From the NCBI GenBank assembly GCA_903909815.1, contig CAIVXG010000202.1, positions 1-49,950 on the forward strand: a DNA stretch of 49,950 nucleotides. The letters run 5' to 3'. Under the pieces are notes generated by a model that saw only the letters and a program-made list of their open reading frames with translations, was not told where the DNA came from and made no database searches. A program made the translations under genes and the position numbers. Origin of the DNA: an uncultured beta proteobacterium. GTDB taxonomy: Bacteria > Pseudomonadota > Gammaproteobacteria > Burkholderiales > Burkholderiaceae_C. How positions within the stretch are numbered: the first letter of the stretch is position 1; every line of letters begins with the position of its first letter. Shown one piece after another: positions 37,333 to 45,737 of this stretch.

Positions 37333-38714
37333 CAGTAGGTCAGTTCCAATATGACCACATGGCCGTTGGCCGCGCTCCATGTTCTTCCGACCACCCGTTC
37401 ACCGTTGAACTCCGCTTTGATTGCGCGGTCCACCGCCGGGGTCACCTTGACGGTGGAACTTGAAACCCCTGCACCTGTGGGAGGCACGCCAGGAAGCAGG
37501 GCTTGTCCATCAAAGTTCATCTTGTCACGCTCGGCGTCAAAATAACCCCGTGGACGGCTGAAAATAGTGATCGCCTTAGCCTCGCGATCAGCGTCGGCCA
37601 AGCGTTCGGGACGAAGATTCACTACCTCGCTGGAGCGGGCAAAGGGACTACGGTAGATGTGCGTGATGGCATAGCCGGGCGCGGTGATTTCAAACTCATA
37701 GGGGGTGCCGGCAGTGGCCTTGAAGGGCCCCCACGCGCCGTCGACGCCGACATTTTTCGCGTAGGCTGCAGCGCCGCGGCGCGTTCCACTGCCGGTGTCG
37801 GTTTCGTAGATCGCCAAAGCGGCGCCGGCGAGCGGCAGATTGTTGACAAAGTTGCCCGATTTAGAGTCCAGCGAAACTACCCCCAGGCCAGTGATGCTGC
37901 CCGATAAAACGATGTTCAACTCGGGCGAAATGCCGGTGGTTGCTGGCGCCTTGCCGGTGATGAATTGATATGCGGCGGAGAACGCTGCTGGTGAGAACGA
38001 AGTCTCACGATGGTCGATGCCAGGAATCACGACGTTGCTGGCGCCTTTGAGTTCGGGGCCGGCGAAAGTGACCTGGGTGGCCGTTCCTTTGGCACCGATC
38101 CAGACACCGTCAGGTTGGGCAAACTTGTCGTTTCGGTCACTGCGAATCGTCAGCCATTTCACGGGGCCGGTGACCTCATCGCCGTTGGCATTTTTGGGCG
38201 CGTTCAAGCCGGTGAGGAACGGACCCGTTCCCGAAAATTCATTGCCTTCGCGAAAACCCTTGATGGCCCAGACGCCGTGATTCGGTGCTCCGCCCAGAAT
38301 CGCGTGCGAAACGGTGGCGTCGCCGCCACCATTCTGGATGTAGTTGCGAATGGCGTAGCCACCGCGCGAATTGGAAAACAGCACGACCGTGGATGCGCCC
38401 GTTTCCTTGAGCACTTTCTCGACCTCGGCCTTGAGGTAGGCCATGGCCTGTGCGGTTGAGGTTTTCCCGGCTTGCTCCTTGTCGTCAAGGTCGCGCGCCA
38501 AGGGATAGGGCATCTCAATCGCATGCAGGCGTTCGCGCGGCCAGCCGTTGGATTCAAAACGCCAGATCGTCGTCTGCCAAAGTGCCGCCGTGTCGCCGTT
38601 GCCGTGCACAAAGATGACGGGGGGGGGCTGCTCAAGCAAGGGTTGAGTCACACAGCCCGACACAAGGGCCAGAGCGGCTGCAATTCCGACCACAAAATAA
38701 CGGCGCAACAGCAT
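37332..38714 (-). CDS. Alpha/beta-hydrolase lipoprotein (lipase/esterase-like)
   Basis: 460 residues. A signal peptide ends in a lipobox LVSGC (C21), so it is likely a lipoprotein. The hydrolase domain (about 32-250) has VIFVHGNGD as oxyanion loop, nucleophile S116 in FSNSRGGY and GGAPNHGVW. The C-terminal ~190 residues look beta-rich and may be a separate binding or carbohydrate-like domain (SGSITGLGVVSL..., PLAGAALAIYETDTG). The substrate is unknown; an extracellular lipase or polyester hydrolase is possible. AGGAAACATTC precedes the ATG. Oddity: codons 30-32 are CCC CCC CCC, a C9 run (38619-38627 as G on + strand), a possible slippage site. Confidence 0.8.
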   Translation of the reverse strand: MLLRRYFVVGIAAALALVSGCVTQPLLEQPPPVIFVHGNGDTAALWQTTIWRFESNGWPRERLHAIEMPYPLARDLDDKEQAGKTSTAQAMAYLKAEVEKVLKETGASTVVLFSNSRGGYAIRNYIQNGGGDATVSHAILGGAPNHGVWAIKGFREGNEFSGTGPFLTGLNAPKNANGDEVTGPVKWLTIRSDRNDKFAQPDGVWIGAKGTATQVTFAGPELKGASNVVIPGIDHRETSFSPAAFSAAYQFITGKAPATTGISPELNIVLSGSITGLGVVSLDSKSGNFVNNLPLAGAALAIYETDTGSGTRRGAAAYAKNVGVDGAWGPFKATAGTPYEFEITAPGYAITHIYRSPFARSSEVVNLRPERLADADREAKAITIFSRPRGYFDAERDKMNFDGQALLPGVPPTGAGVSSSTVKVTPAVDRAIKAEFNGERVVGRTWSAANGHVVILELTY

Positions 38715-38805
38715 GAATGTTTCCTATTGATTCGGTGTTTCAAATTGCAGTTCAGGCAGGATTACCGACTGTGTGTTGCATGCTACTCGATCCCCGAGCA
38801 CCGCG

Positions 38806-40170
38806 TTAGGCGGGCCAGATGGAGCCGTGCTCGGGCACGATCGCGCGCCAGCGCAACTCGTGTTCGATGCGCTTGCGCAGTTCGTCCGACGGCCCCGGGT
38901 CGCCGTGCACCACGTAGACCTGGTCCGGCGCATTGGGCATGGAGCGCAGCCACTGCACCAGCTGCTTGGCATCAGCGTGGGCCGAGGCCGATTCGAGTTG
39001 CACCACCTCGGCGTTGACGGCCACGTCCTGGCCGTGGATGCGCACGCTCTTGTTGCCGCTGGCGAGCGTGGCGCCGCGCGTTCCAGGGGGCTGGTAGCCG
39101 GTGAGTATCACCATGTTGCGGTGGTCGGGCAGGTACTGCTTCAGGTGGTGCAGTACGCGCCCACCGGTGGCCATGCCGCTGGCCGCCAGAACCACCATCG
39201 GGCCGTGGCGGCTGGCCAGCGCACGCGACTCATCGGGCGTGCGCAGCATGGTGGCATGCTGCGTCATGGCGTGCACATCGTGCGCGTTCAAGCGATGCTC
39301 GCCCATGTGGCGCGCGAACATCTCGGTGGTGTGGATCGCCATCGGACTGTCCAGAAACACCGGCAATCCACGGGGCACCGCGCCGCTGGCCTTGAGCAGG
39401 CCAATGGCATGCAGGATGGCTTGGGCGCGACCCACGGCGAACACCGGCAACACCGCCACGCCGCCGCGGGCGGCGGCGCGTTGCAGCGCCGGGCCGAGCT
39501 CGGCCAGCAGGTCCTCGCGTGGGTGCTCTCGGTCGCCATAGGTCGATTCGATCAGCACCGTGTCAGCCGCAGGCGCCGGGTCGGGCGGGTTCATGATCAG
39601 ATCGTCGGGTCGGCCCACGTCACCGGAAAACAGGATGCGGCGTGCGGCGAGTTCCAGCAACACGCTGCTGGCGCCCAGGATGTGGCCCGCCGATCTGAGC
39701 GTCACGCGCCAGCCGGGTATTGGCTCAAACGCTGTGTTCCAGGCCTGCACCTTGATATGCGGAAGGCAGTCCAGCGCGTCCTGGCGCGTGTACAGGGGCA
39801 GGGCGGGTTCGTGCTTGGAGAGCTTGTGTCGATTCAGGAACGCTGCGTCTTCCTCCTGGATATGGCCACTGTCGGGCAGCAGGATGGCACACAGATCATG
39901 GGTTCCGCTGGACGCGTAGACCTTGCCCGCATAGCCCTCACGCACCAACAGCGGCAGGTAGCCGCTGTGGTCCAGATGGGCATGGGTCAGGACCACGGCA
40001 TCGATTTTCTCCAGCGCCACCGGCAGGGGTTGCCAGTTGCGCAGGCGCAGCTGCTTGTAACCCTGGAACAGCCCGCAATCCAGCAACAGACTCTTGCCGC
40101 CATGCTGCACCAGGTATTTGGAACCGGTGACGGTGCCTGTGCCGCCGAGGAAAGTGATGTTGACGCTCAT
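38806..40170 (-). CDS. Metallo-beta-lactamase/beta-CASP RNase-like protein
   Basis: 454 residues. An MBL-fold nuclease with a beta-CASP domain, of the YsnE/CPSF-like group. Metal-binding motif LTHAHLDHSG, then SAGHILGASSVLLEL, FSGDVGR, beta-CASP region (about 175-360) with DSPMAI and ASGMATGGRVLHHL, and the C-terminal ESASAHADAKQLVQWL and VYVVHGDP motifs. Likely an RNA-processing enzyme, but the substrate is unknown. ATG 40170 follows AAGGAGG (minus strand) with correct spacing; the longer frame upstream has no family support. Confidence 0.9.
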   Translation of the reverse strand: MSVNITFLGGTGTVTGSKYLVQHGGKSLLLDCGLFQGYKQLRLRNWQPLPVALEKIDAVVLTHAHLDHSGYLPLLVREGYAGKVYASSGTHDLCAILLPDSGHIQEEDAAFLNRHKLSKHEPALPLYTRQDALDCLPHIKVQAWNTAFEPIPGWRVTLRSAGHILGASSVLLELAARRILFSGDVGRPDDLIMNPPDPAPAADTVLIESTYGDREHPREDLLAELGPALQRAAARGGVAVLPVFAVGRAQAILHAIGLLKASGAVPRGLPVFLDSPMAIHTTEMFARHMGEHRLNAHDVHAMTQHATMLRTPDESRALASRHGPMVVLAASGMATGGRVLHHLKQYLPDHRNMVILTGYQPPGTRGATLASGNKSVRIHGQDVAVNAEVVQLESASAHADAKQLVQWLRSMPNAPDQVYVVHGDPGPSDELRKRIEHELRWRAIVPEHGSIWPA

Positions 40171-40298
40171 GGCGAGGCCTCCTTGCTTCCCATGGTATTC
40201 CTTTTGGCAGCAGTTGCAGTTTGTCTGCTTGCGGCTGGATTGACGCGCAGCAAAAAGCCGCGAAGTCCTGGCAGACGACGCGGCCATCGATCTACTAT

Positions 40299-40388
40299 GT
40301 CATCGCGAGGCCCAAGGCCGTGGCGATCCATGCTGGCAAACCTGCGGTGCTCGTGGATTGCCGCGTCGCCGGTGCTCCTCGCAATGAC
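40299..40388. repeat. MITE/REP-like palindromic element
   Basis: Outer arms GTCATCGCGAGG (40299-40310) and CCTCGCAATGAC (40377-40388) match as inverted repeats with one mismatch; inner arms GGCGATCCA and TGGATTGCC match with one mismatch. The pattern GTCATTGCGAGG...GCAATCCA...TGGATTGC...CCTCGCAATGAC is a well-known dispersed element of many bacterial genomes. It lies between dnaJ and the MBL gene, 7 bases beyond the dnaJ stop, and could act as a dnaJ transcript 3' structure. Confidence 0.85.
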
Positions 40389-40395
40389 GGGACGC

Positions 40396-41529
40396 TTAGC
40401 TAAAGAATTTCTTCAGCCGGTCGGTCCAGCTGTCGCCGCTGGGCGAGTGCTTGCCGCCGCCCTTCTTGAAGGACTCGTCGAGTTCACGCAACAGCTTGCG
40501 CTGGTGCTCGGTGAGCTTGACCGGTGTTTCCACGTTGATATGGCAGTACAGGTCGCCGGGGTAGCTGGCACGCACGCCCTTGATGCCCTTGCCGCGCAGG
40601 CGAAACTGCTTGCCGGTTTGCGTGCCTTCGGGGATGTCGATCGAGACCTTGCCGGCGAGCGTGGGCACGTCAATTTCGCCGCCCAGCGCCGCCGTGACAA
40701 AACTGACCGGCACCGAGCAATGAATGTCGTCCCCGTCGCGCTCGAAGATGTCATGCTTTTGCATGCGGATCTCGATGTACAGGTCGCCGGCCGGTCCGCC
40801 ATTGGTGCCGGGCTCGCCGTTGCCGGTGCTGCGAATGCGCATGCCGTCGTCGATGCCCGCGGGGATTTTGACTTCCAGCGTCTTTTGCTTCTTGAGCTTG
40901 CCCTGTCCCTGGCAGGCAGCGCAGGGTTCGGGAATGATCTTGCCGCTGCCTCGACACAGCGGACAGGTCTGTTGCACGCTGAAGAAGCCCTGGCGCATCT
41001 GCACCGTGCCCGCTCCGGCGCAGGAGGTGCAGGTCTTGGCCTGGGTACCGATCTTGGCGCCGCTGCCGTGGCAAGTGCCGCAGGACTCCCATGTGGGAAT
41101 GCGGATCTGCGCGTCCTTGCCGCGTGCCGCTTCTTCCAGCGTGATCTCCATCGCATAGCTCAGGTCGCTGCCGCGATAGACCTGACGCCCGCCACCGGCG
41201 CGACCGCGCTGCTGGCCGAACATGTCGCCGAAGATGTCGCCGAAGGCCTCGGCAAAACCACCAAAGCCTTCCGCGCCCGGTCCGCCGCGCATGTTCGGGT
41301 CCACGCCAGCAAAACCATGCTGGTCGTAGGCAGCTCGCTTTTGCGCGTCCGACAGCATCTCGTAGGCCTCCTTGGCCTCTTTGAACTTGGCTTCGGCGTT
41401 GCTGGTTGTGTCGCCCTGGTTGCGGTCAGGGTGGTGCTTCATCGCCAGCTTGCGATAGGCTTTCTTGATCTCTTCGTCAGACGCGTTTTTCGGCACGCCC
41501 AGAGTTTCGTAATAGTCTTTTTTTGCCAT
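40396..41529 (-). CDS. dnaJ: Chaperone DnaJ
   Basis: 377 residues. Hsp40 co-chaperone that delivers substrates to DnaK and stimulates its ATPase. J domain with HHPDRN (about 4-70), a Gly/Phe-rich linker, four zinc-finger repeats ([32 protein letters not shown]) and the C-terminal substrate domains. All the usual elements are intact. It lies 158 bases downstream of dnaK, in the order grpE-dnaK-dnaJ; the gap contains a palindromic repeat and a hairpin. Confidence 0.98.
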   Translation of the reverse strand: MAKKDYYETLGVPKNASDEEIKKAYRKLAMKHHPDRNQGDTTSNAEAKFKEAKEAYEMLSDAQKRAAYDQHGFAGVDPNMRGGPGAEGFGGFAEAFGDIFGDMFGQQRGRAGGGRQVYRGSDLSYAMEITLEEAARGKDAQIRIPTWESCGTCHGSGAKIGTQAKTCTSCAGAGTVQMRQGFFSVQQTCPLCRGSGKIIPEPCAACQGQGKLKKQKTLEVKIPAGIDDGMRIRSTGNGEPGTNGGPAGDLYIEIRMQKHDIFERDGDDIHCSVPVSFVTAALGGEIDVPTLAGKVSIDIPEGTQTGKQFRLRGKGIKGVRASYPGDLYCHINVETPVKLTEHQRKLLRELDESFKKGGGKHSPSGDSWTDRLKKFFS

Positions 41530-41541
41530 CGTCTTCTTCGA

Positions 41542-41601
41542 TTAACGTGAAAGCACTAACCTTCATGACTCGGAGCGCTCAGCGGGAGAAGCATGAAAGT
41601 T
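41542..41601 (-). repeat. 60-bp palindromic repeat, copy B (dnaK-dnaJ gap)
   Basis: On the minus strand this reads AACTTTCATG ... CCGAGTCATGAAGGTTAGT ... TTTCACGTTAA. It aligns over 60 bases without gaps, 47 identical by my count, with copy A at 43722-43781 on the plus strand. Each copy is itself palindromic (AACTTTCATG at one end, CRTGAARGTT inside). The two lie in opposite orientation on either side of dnaK. Confidence 0.75.
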
Positions 41602-41611
41602 AGAACACAAA

Positions 41612-41650
41612 CGCCGCGTGGCTGATCTTGGGGACCATACCAACGCGGCG
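41612..41650 (-). repeat. Hairpin in the dnaK-dnaJ gap
   Basis: CGCCGCGTGG (41612-41621) faces CCAACGCGGCG (41640-41650): a 10-bp GC-rich stem with one bulged base and an 18-base loop. It lies 38 bases beyond the dnaK stop. No T-run follows in the minus direction, so it is more likely a processing or stability structure than a full terminator. Confidence 0.6.
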
Positions 41651-41687
41651 CATCAAGGCGCAGCTCAACTTGAAAGTTGGCGCCGCT

Positions 41688-43646
41688 CTAGCCCTTCTTG
41701 ACTTCCTTCACCTCGGCATCGACCACGTTGTCGTCGTCGGGCTTGGTCGATGAAGATTGCGCGCCCTGCGGTCCCTGCCCAGCCGTGGCGCCTTGAGCTG
41801 CCTCGTCAGCCGCCTGCTTGGCCTGCTGATCGGCGTACATCTTTTCGCCCAGCTTCTGGCTGGCTTCCATCAGCACCGTGGTCTTGGCTTCGATGTCGGC
41901 CTTGTCCTCGCCCTTGAGCGCTTCTTCCATGCTCTTGATGGCGGTTTCGATCTTTTCCTTTTCGCCCGCATCCAACTTGTCGCCGTACTCGGTCAGGCTC
42001 TTCTTCACGCTGTGCACCGTGGCCTCGCCCTGGTTGCGCGCCTGCACCAATTCGAGCTTCTTCTTGTCATCAGCGGCGTTGAGCTCGGCGTCCTTCACCA
42101 TCTGCTGGATCTCGTCTTCGGTCAGACCGGAGTTGGCCTTGATGGTGATCTTGTTTTCCTTGCCCGTGCCCTTGTCCTTGGCGCCCACATGCAGAATGCC
42201 GTTGGCGTCGATGTCAAACGACACCTCGATCTGCGGCGTGCCGCGCGATGAGGGCGGGATGCCTTCGAGGTTGAATTCGCCCAGCAGCTTGTTGCCCGCG
42301 GCAATGTCGCGCTCGCCCTGGAACACCTTGATTGTGACCGCAGGCTGGTTGTCTTCGGCGGTGGAGAAGGTCTGTGCGAACTTGGTCGGGATGGTGGTGT
42401 TCTTCTTGATCATCTTGGTCATGACCCCGCCCATGGTCTCGATGCCCAGGGACAGCGGCGTCACGTCCAGCAGCAGCACGTCCTTGCGGTCACCCGACAG
42501 CACCTGTCCCTGGATCGCAGCGCCCACGGCCACGGCCTCATCCGGGTTCACGTCCTTGCGCGGCTCGCGCCCGAACAGCTCCTTGACCTTCTCCTGCACC
42601 TTGGGCATGCGCGACATGCCGCCCACCAGGATCACGTCGTTGATGTCGGCGACATTCACGCCGGCGTCCTTGATGGCCGTGCGGCAAGGCGCAATTGTGC
42701 GCTCAATCAGTTCGTCCACCAGCGACTCCAGCTTGGCGCGGGTGAGCTTGATGTTAAGGTGCTTGGGGCCGGAGGCGTCGGCCGTCACGTAGGGCAGGTT
42801 GATGTCGGTCTGCGCGCTGTTGGAAAGCTCGATCTTGGCCTTTTCTGCCGCTTCCTTGAGGCGCTGCAATGCCAGCACGTCCTTGCCCAGGTCTACGCCC
42901 TGATCCTTCTTGAACTCGGCAATGATGTAGTCGATGATGCGCTGGTCAAAATCTTCGCCGCCGAGAAAGGTGTCGCCGTTGGTGGAGAGCACTTCGAACT
43001 GCTTTTCGCCGTCGACATCGGCGATCTCGATGATGGAGATGTCAAATGTGCCGCCGCCCAAGTCGTACACGGCGATCTTGCGGTCGCCCTTTTCGTTCTT
43101 GTCCAGGCCGAAGGCCAGAGCTGCGGCCGTGGGTTCGTTGATGATGCGCTTCACGTCCAGACCGGCGATGCGCCCGGCGTCCTTGGTGGCTTGGCGTTGG
43201 GCGTCATTGAAATAGGCCGGCACGGTGATGACGGCATCGGTCACGGCCTCACCCAAATAGTCTTCCGCGGTCTTCTTCATCTTGCGCAGCACATCGGCGC
43301 TGACCTGTTGCGGTGCCATGCGTGTGCCACGCACCTCAACCCAGGCGTCGCCATTGTCGGCAGCAGCGATCTTGTAAGGCATCAGGTCGATGTCCTTTTG
43401 CACTTCCTTTTCCGTGAACTTGCGCCCGATCAGGCGCTTCACGGCATACAGCGTGTTGCGCGGGTTGGTCACGGCCTGGCGCTTGGCCGATGCGCCCACC
43501 AGCACTTCGCCGTCTTCCTGATAGGCGATGATGGACGGCGTGGTGCGCGCGCCCTCTGAGTTCTCGATCACGCGGGCGGTGTTGCCCTCCATGATGGCCA
43601 CGCAGCTGTTGGTGGTACCCAGGTCGATGCCGATGATTCTTCCCAT
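41688..43646 (-). CDS. dnaK: Chaperone DnaK (Hsp70)
   Basis: 652 residues. ATP-dependent Hsp70. Family signatures: [13 protein letters not shown] (N-terminus), [13 protein letters not shown] (about 195-207) and [15 protein letters not shown]; the interdomain linker [15 protein letters not shown], substrate-binding domain and helical lid follow, with an acidic C-terminal tail. The frame extends upstream, but ATG 43646 is preceded by TGCAGGAGAAAATC, an ideal ribosome-binding site. grpE lies 143 bases upstream; a sigma-32-like promoter is in that gap. Confidence 0.98.
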   Translation of the reverse strand: MGRIIGIDLGTTNSCVAIMEGNTARVIENSEGARTTPSIIAYQEDGEVLVGASAKRQAVTNPRNTLYAVKRLIGRKFTEKEVQKDIDLMPYKIAAADNGDAWVEVRGTRMAPQQVSADVLRKMKKTAEDYLGEAVTDAVITVPAYFNDAQRQATKDAGRIAGLDVKRIINEPTAAALAFGLDKNEKGDRKIAVYDLGGGTFDISIIEIADVDGEKQFEVLSTNGDTFLGGEDFDQRIIDYIIAEFKKDQGVDLGKDVLALQRLKEAAEKAKIELSNSAQTDINLPYVTADASGPKHLNIKLTRAKLESLVDELIERTIAPCRTAIKDAGVNVADINDVILVGGMSRMPKVQEKVKELFGREPRKDVNPDEAVAVGAAIQGQVLSGDRKDVLLLDVTPLSLGIETMGGVMTKMIKKNTTIPTKFAQTFSTAEDNQPAVTIKVFQGERDIAAGNKLLGEFNLEGIPPSSRGTPQIEVSFDIDANGILHVGAKDKGTGKENKITIKANSGLTEDEIQQMVKDAELNAADDKKKLELVQARNQGEATVHSVKKSLTEYGDKLDAGEKEKIETAIKSMEEALKGEDKADIEAKTTVLMEASQKLGEKMYADQQAKQAADEAAQGATAGQGPQGAQSSSTKPDDDNVVDAEVKEVKKG

Positions 43647-43684
43647 GATTTTCTCCTGCAAACTAAGTAATTGAGATGCTGACT

Positions 43685-43712
43685 ACGTGTGGATGAGCCC
43701 GGCCGTTTCAAG
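43685..43712 (-). promoter_or_regulatory. Candidate internal sigma-32 promoter for dnaK
   Basis: On the minus strand CTTGAAA (43712-43706) matches the heat-shock -35 exactly. After 13 bases comes CCACACGT (43692-43685), a partial match to CCCCATNT. The spacing equals that of the stronger promoter before grpE, and the predicted leader (~32 bases) is similar. Confidence 0.5.
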
Positions 43713-43721
43713 GGCGGGGCA

Positions 43722-43781
43722 AACTTTCATGCCGCGGCTGCGAAGCGCACCGAGTCGTGAAAGTTAGTTATTTCACATTAA
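43722..43781 (+). repeat. 60-bp palindromic repeat, copy A (grpE-dnaK gap)
   Basis: Reads AACTTTCATG (43722-43731), then CCGAGTCGTGAAAGTTAGT, ending TTTCACATTAA. The internal CGTGAAAGTT (43756-43765) is the inverted match of its beginning (9 of 10). Copy B at 41542-41601 is its inverted relative. It lies between the grpE stop and the candidate dnaK promoter. Confidence 0.75.
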
Positions 43782-43789
43782 ACCTCGCC

Positions 43790-44350
43790 CTATTTGGGCG
43801 CCGTGACCGTGACCAGTGCCGGACGCAACACGCGCTCGGCGATGGAATAGCCCTTTTGCAGGACCGACACCACCGTGTTGGCGTCCTGCTCGGCCGGCAC
43901 CACGCTGATGGCCTGGTGTTGATGCGGGTCGAACTTGGTTCCTGCGGCCGGGTTGATCGCAATGACCTTGTTGCGCTCCAACGCGGCCACGAGCTGACGC
44001 AGCGTGGCTTGGGCGCCTTCGCGAATCTGCTCGACGCTGGCGTCGGCGATGGCCAGTCCAGCCTCCAGGCTGTCGGCCACGGGCAGCAGGCTCTCGGCAA
44101 AGCTCTCCACGCCGAACTTTCGTGCCTTGGAGACTTCCTCCTCGGCGCGGCGCCGAGCGTTTTCGGCATCCGCCTTGGCGCGCAGATACTGGTCGGCCAG
44201 ATCGGCGCTCTTGGCCTTGAGGCTGACCAACTCTGCCTGAACCTGCGTCAACGCATCGGCCTCGTTGGCGGCCATCGCCGCTTCCTGCTCTTCGGGGCTG
44301 ACGGCGTCGCCCAGGGACGTGTTTTCGGGGGGATTTTTATGCTCGGACAT
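43790..44350 (-). CDS. grpE: Nucleotide exchange factor GrpE
   Basis: 186 residues. Releases ADP from DnaK. A long coiled coil (about 40-95, [35 protein letters not shown]) is followed by the four-helix/beta-wing head ([22 protein letters not shown] ... [44 protein letters not shown]). The upstream extension of the frame is not supported; ATG 44350 gives MSEHKNPP, and the start of transcription predicted from the sigma-32 promoter lies about 30 bases before it. Confidence 0.95.
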   Translation of the reverse strand: MSEHKNPPENTSLGDAVSPEEQEAAMAANEADALTQVQAELVSLKAKSADLADQYLRAKADAENARRRAEEEVSKARKFGVESFAESLLPVADSLEAGLAIADASVEQIREGAQATLRQLVAALERNKVIAINPAAGTKFDPHQHQAISVVPAEQDANTVVSVLQKGYSIAERVLRPALVTVTAPK

Positions 44351-44386
44351 ACGATGGATGAAAAGTGAAGCCAATGGATGCGTCCC

Positions 44387-44414
44387 ATCTGGGGCCCAGC
44401 CGCCGCATTTCAAG
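44387..44414 (-). promoter_or_regulatory. Sigma-32 heat-shock promoter of grpE-dnaK-dnaJ
   Basis: Minus strand: CTTGAAA (44414-44408), 13-base spacer, CCCCAGAT (44394-44387). This matches the sigma-32 consensus CTTGAAA-N13-14-CCCCATNT at all but one of the defined positions. It fits in the 72-base gap between the FKBP stop and grpE and places transcription start ~30 bases before grpE. Confidence 0.88.
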
Positions 44415-44422
44415 GGTGAGCG

Positions 44423-44776
44423 TTAACCCTTGACTGCCAGCAGTTCCACGTCGAACTTGAGCGTGGCGTTAGGCGGAATCACGCCGCCGGCGCCACGGGC
44501 GCCATAACCCAACGCCGGGGGGATGATGAGCGTGCGCGCACCACCGATCTGCATGCCCGCCACGCCTTCGTCCCAGCCCTTGATTACCATGCCGGCGCCA
44601 AGCGAGAACCCGAACGCGTCGTTGCGATCCTTGCTGGAGTCGAACTTGGCACCTTGCACGCCGCCCTGATACAGCCAGCCCGTGTAGTGCACGCTCACGT
44701 GCTGGCCCTTTTGCGCCGTGGCGCCCTCGCCCACGACGGTGTCTTCGTATTGCAGTCCGGATGCGGTAGTGATCAT
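44423..44776 (-). CDS. FKBP-type peptidyl-prolyl cis-trans isomerase
   Basis: 117 residues, one FKBP domain without signal peptide, so a cytoplasmic prolyl isomerase. Motifs: GQHVSVHYTGWL, FDSS, FGFSLGAGMVIKGWDEGVAGMQIGGARTLIIPPALGYGARGAGG and VIPPNATLKFDVELL, all with active-site aromatic residues. It sits just upstream of grpE on the same strand, but the heat-shock promoter lies after its stop, so it is not obviously part of the heat-shock transcript. Divergent from def. Confidence 0.93.
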   Translation of the reverse strand: MITTASGLQYEDTVVGEGATAQKGQHVSVHYTGWLYQGGVQGAKFDSSKDRNDAFGFSLGAGMVIKGWDEGVAGMQIGGARTLIIPPALGYGARGAGGVIPPNATLKFDVELLAVKG

Positions 44777-44915
44777 GTGGATTCTTTGCTATGAAAAAAA
44801 GTAGCTTGAGATGCGCGTCCGCAGTTTGCGGAGCGCGTAGATAACCCGAAATTATGCCAGCAGTGGGGTGTCATGGCGCTTTGGCACAATCGCCTCGTAA
44901 CAGGAGGACATTCCC

Positions 44916-45473
44916 ATGACCGTTCGAACTATCCTCAAGATGGGCGATCCGCGCCTGCTGCGAGTCGCCAAGACCGTGACCGAGTTCGATACAGACACGC
45001 TGCATCTGCTGATCTCGGACATGCTCGACACCATGATCGCGGCTGGCGGCGTAGGACTGGCCGCGCCGCAGATCGGCGTGGATTTGCAGCTCGTGATCTT
45101 CGGCACCGGCGAGCCCAGCGCGCGCTATCCGGACGCGCCGCCCGTGCCAAGAACGGTGCTCGTCAACCCCACCATCACCCCGCTGCCGGGATCGCTGGTC
45201 GATACAGCGCCGGACGAGGAGGATGACTGGGAGGGCTGCCTGTCGGTGCCCGGGCTGCGCGGGTTGGTGCCGCGCTACGCCCATATTCGCTATACCGGTT
45301 GGGATCAATATGGCGACCGTATTGACCGCACTGCGGGTGGTTTTCATGCACGTGTGGTGCAGCACGAATGCGACCATCTGCTTGGCAGGCTGTACCCGAC
45401 GCGCATGCGCGACCTCACGCGCTTTGGCTACACCGACGTGCTTTTTCCCGGGGTTGAGGTCGAAGACGAATGA
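44916..45473 (+). CDS. def: Peptide deformylase
   Basis: 185 residues. Removes the formyl group from N-terminal Met. Three motifs: [10 protein letters not shown] (45-54), EGCLSVPG with C108, and QHECDHL with H150, E151, H154, the metal ligands and catalytic Glu. It stands alone rather than in the def-fmt pair and may be a second copy; the insert [32 protein letters not shown] is in the type I pattern. AACAGGAGGACATTCCC supplies a strong ribosome-binding site. Confidence 0.95.
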   Translation: MTVRTILKMGDPRLLRVAKTVTEFDTDTLHLLISDMLDTMIAAGGVGLAAPQIGVDLQLVIFGTGEPSARYPDAPPVPRTVLVNPTITPLPGSLVDTAPDEEDDWEGCLSVPGLRGLVPRYAHIRYTGWDQYGDRIDRTAGGFHARVVQHECDHLLGRLYPTRMRDLTRFGYTDVLFPGVEVEDE

Positions 45474-45494
45474 AACCTTGCGCGACAGGGGTTA

Positions 45495-45584
45495 TTGGGG
45501 TCAGACGCCAATTTCGCTGCAGCGCACAGCGCTGCGCCCAGCGGGGGGAACCGAAGGTTCTGCGAATTTGGACTCTGACCCCAA
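45495..45584. repeat. 90-bp inverted-repeat element (REP/MITE-like)
   Basis: Arm 45495-45517 begins TTGGGGTCAGA; its partner 45562-45584 ends TCTGACCCCAA. The 23-base arms match at 20 positions. The centre contains smaller palindromes such as AGCGC-ACA-GCGCT and GAACC-GAA-GGTTC. The TTGGGGTCAGA...TCTGACCCCAA pattern is typical of dispersed elements in betaproteobacteria. It lies 21 bases after def. Confidence 0.8.
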
Positions 45585-45737
45585 AGACCCTGCTCTGTCC
45601 TCAGCTGATTAGGTCATTCGTACCCTGATTTCTGCATTCCGTCACGGTGCCCTTGGCGAGCGCGTTGGGGCTGCGTATTCTTGGGGTGACAGGGCGTTCT
45701 TGACGCTGGCTGTTCATCTTCAACTTCGGGCAACATC

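Noticed and set aside
38773-41550. Very long open frame (925 codons) on the plus strand across the MBL and dnaJ genes
   Set aside because: It runs antisense to two clear genes and through the MITE-like repeat between them; the translation shows no domains and only reflects codon bias.
41626-41657. Sigma-32-like promoter for dnaJ (CTTGATG ... CCCCAAGA, minus strand)
   Set aside because: The -35 deviates at two positions, the spacer is 17 bases and the site overlaps a stable hairpin; dnaJ is more likely read from the dnaK transcript.
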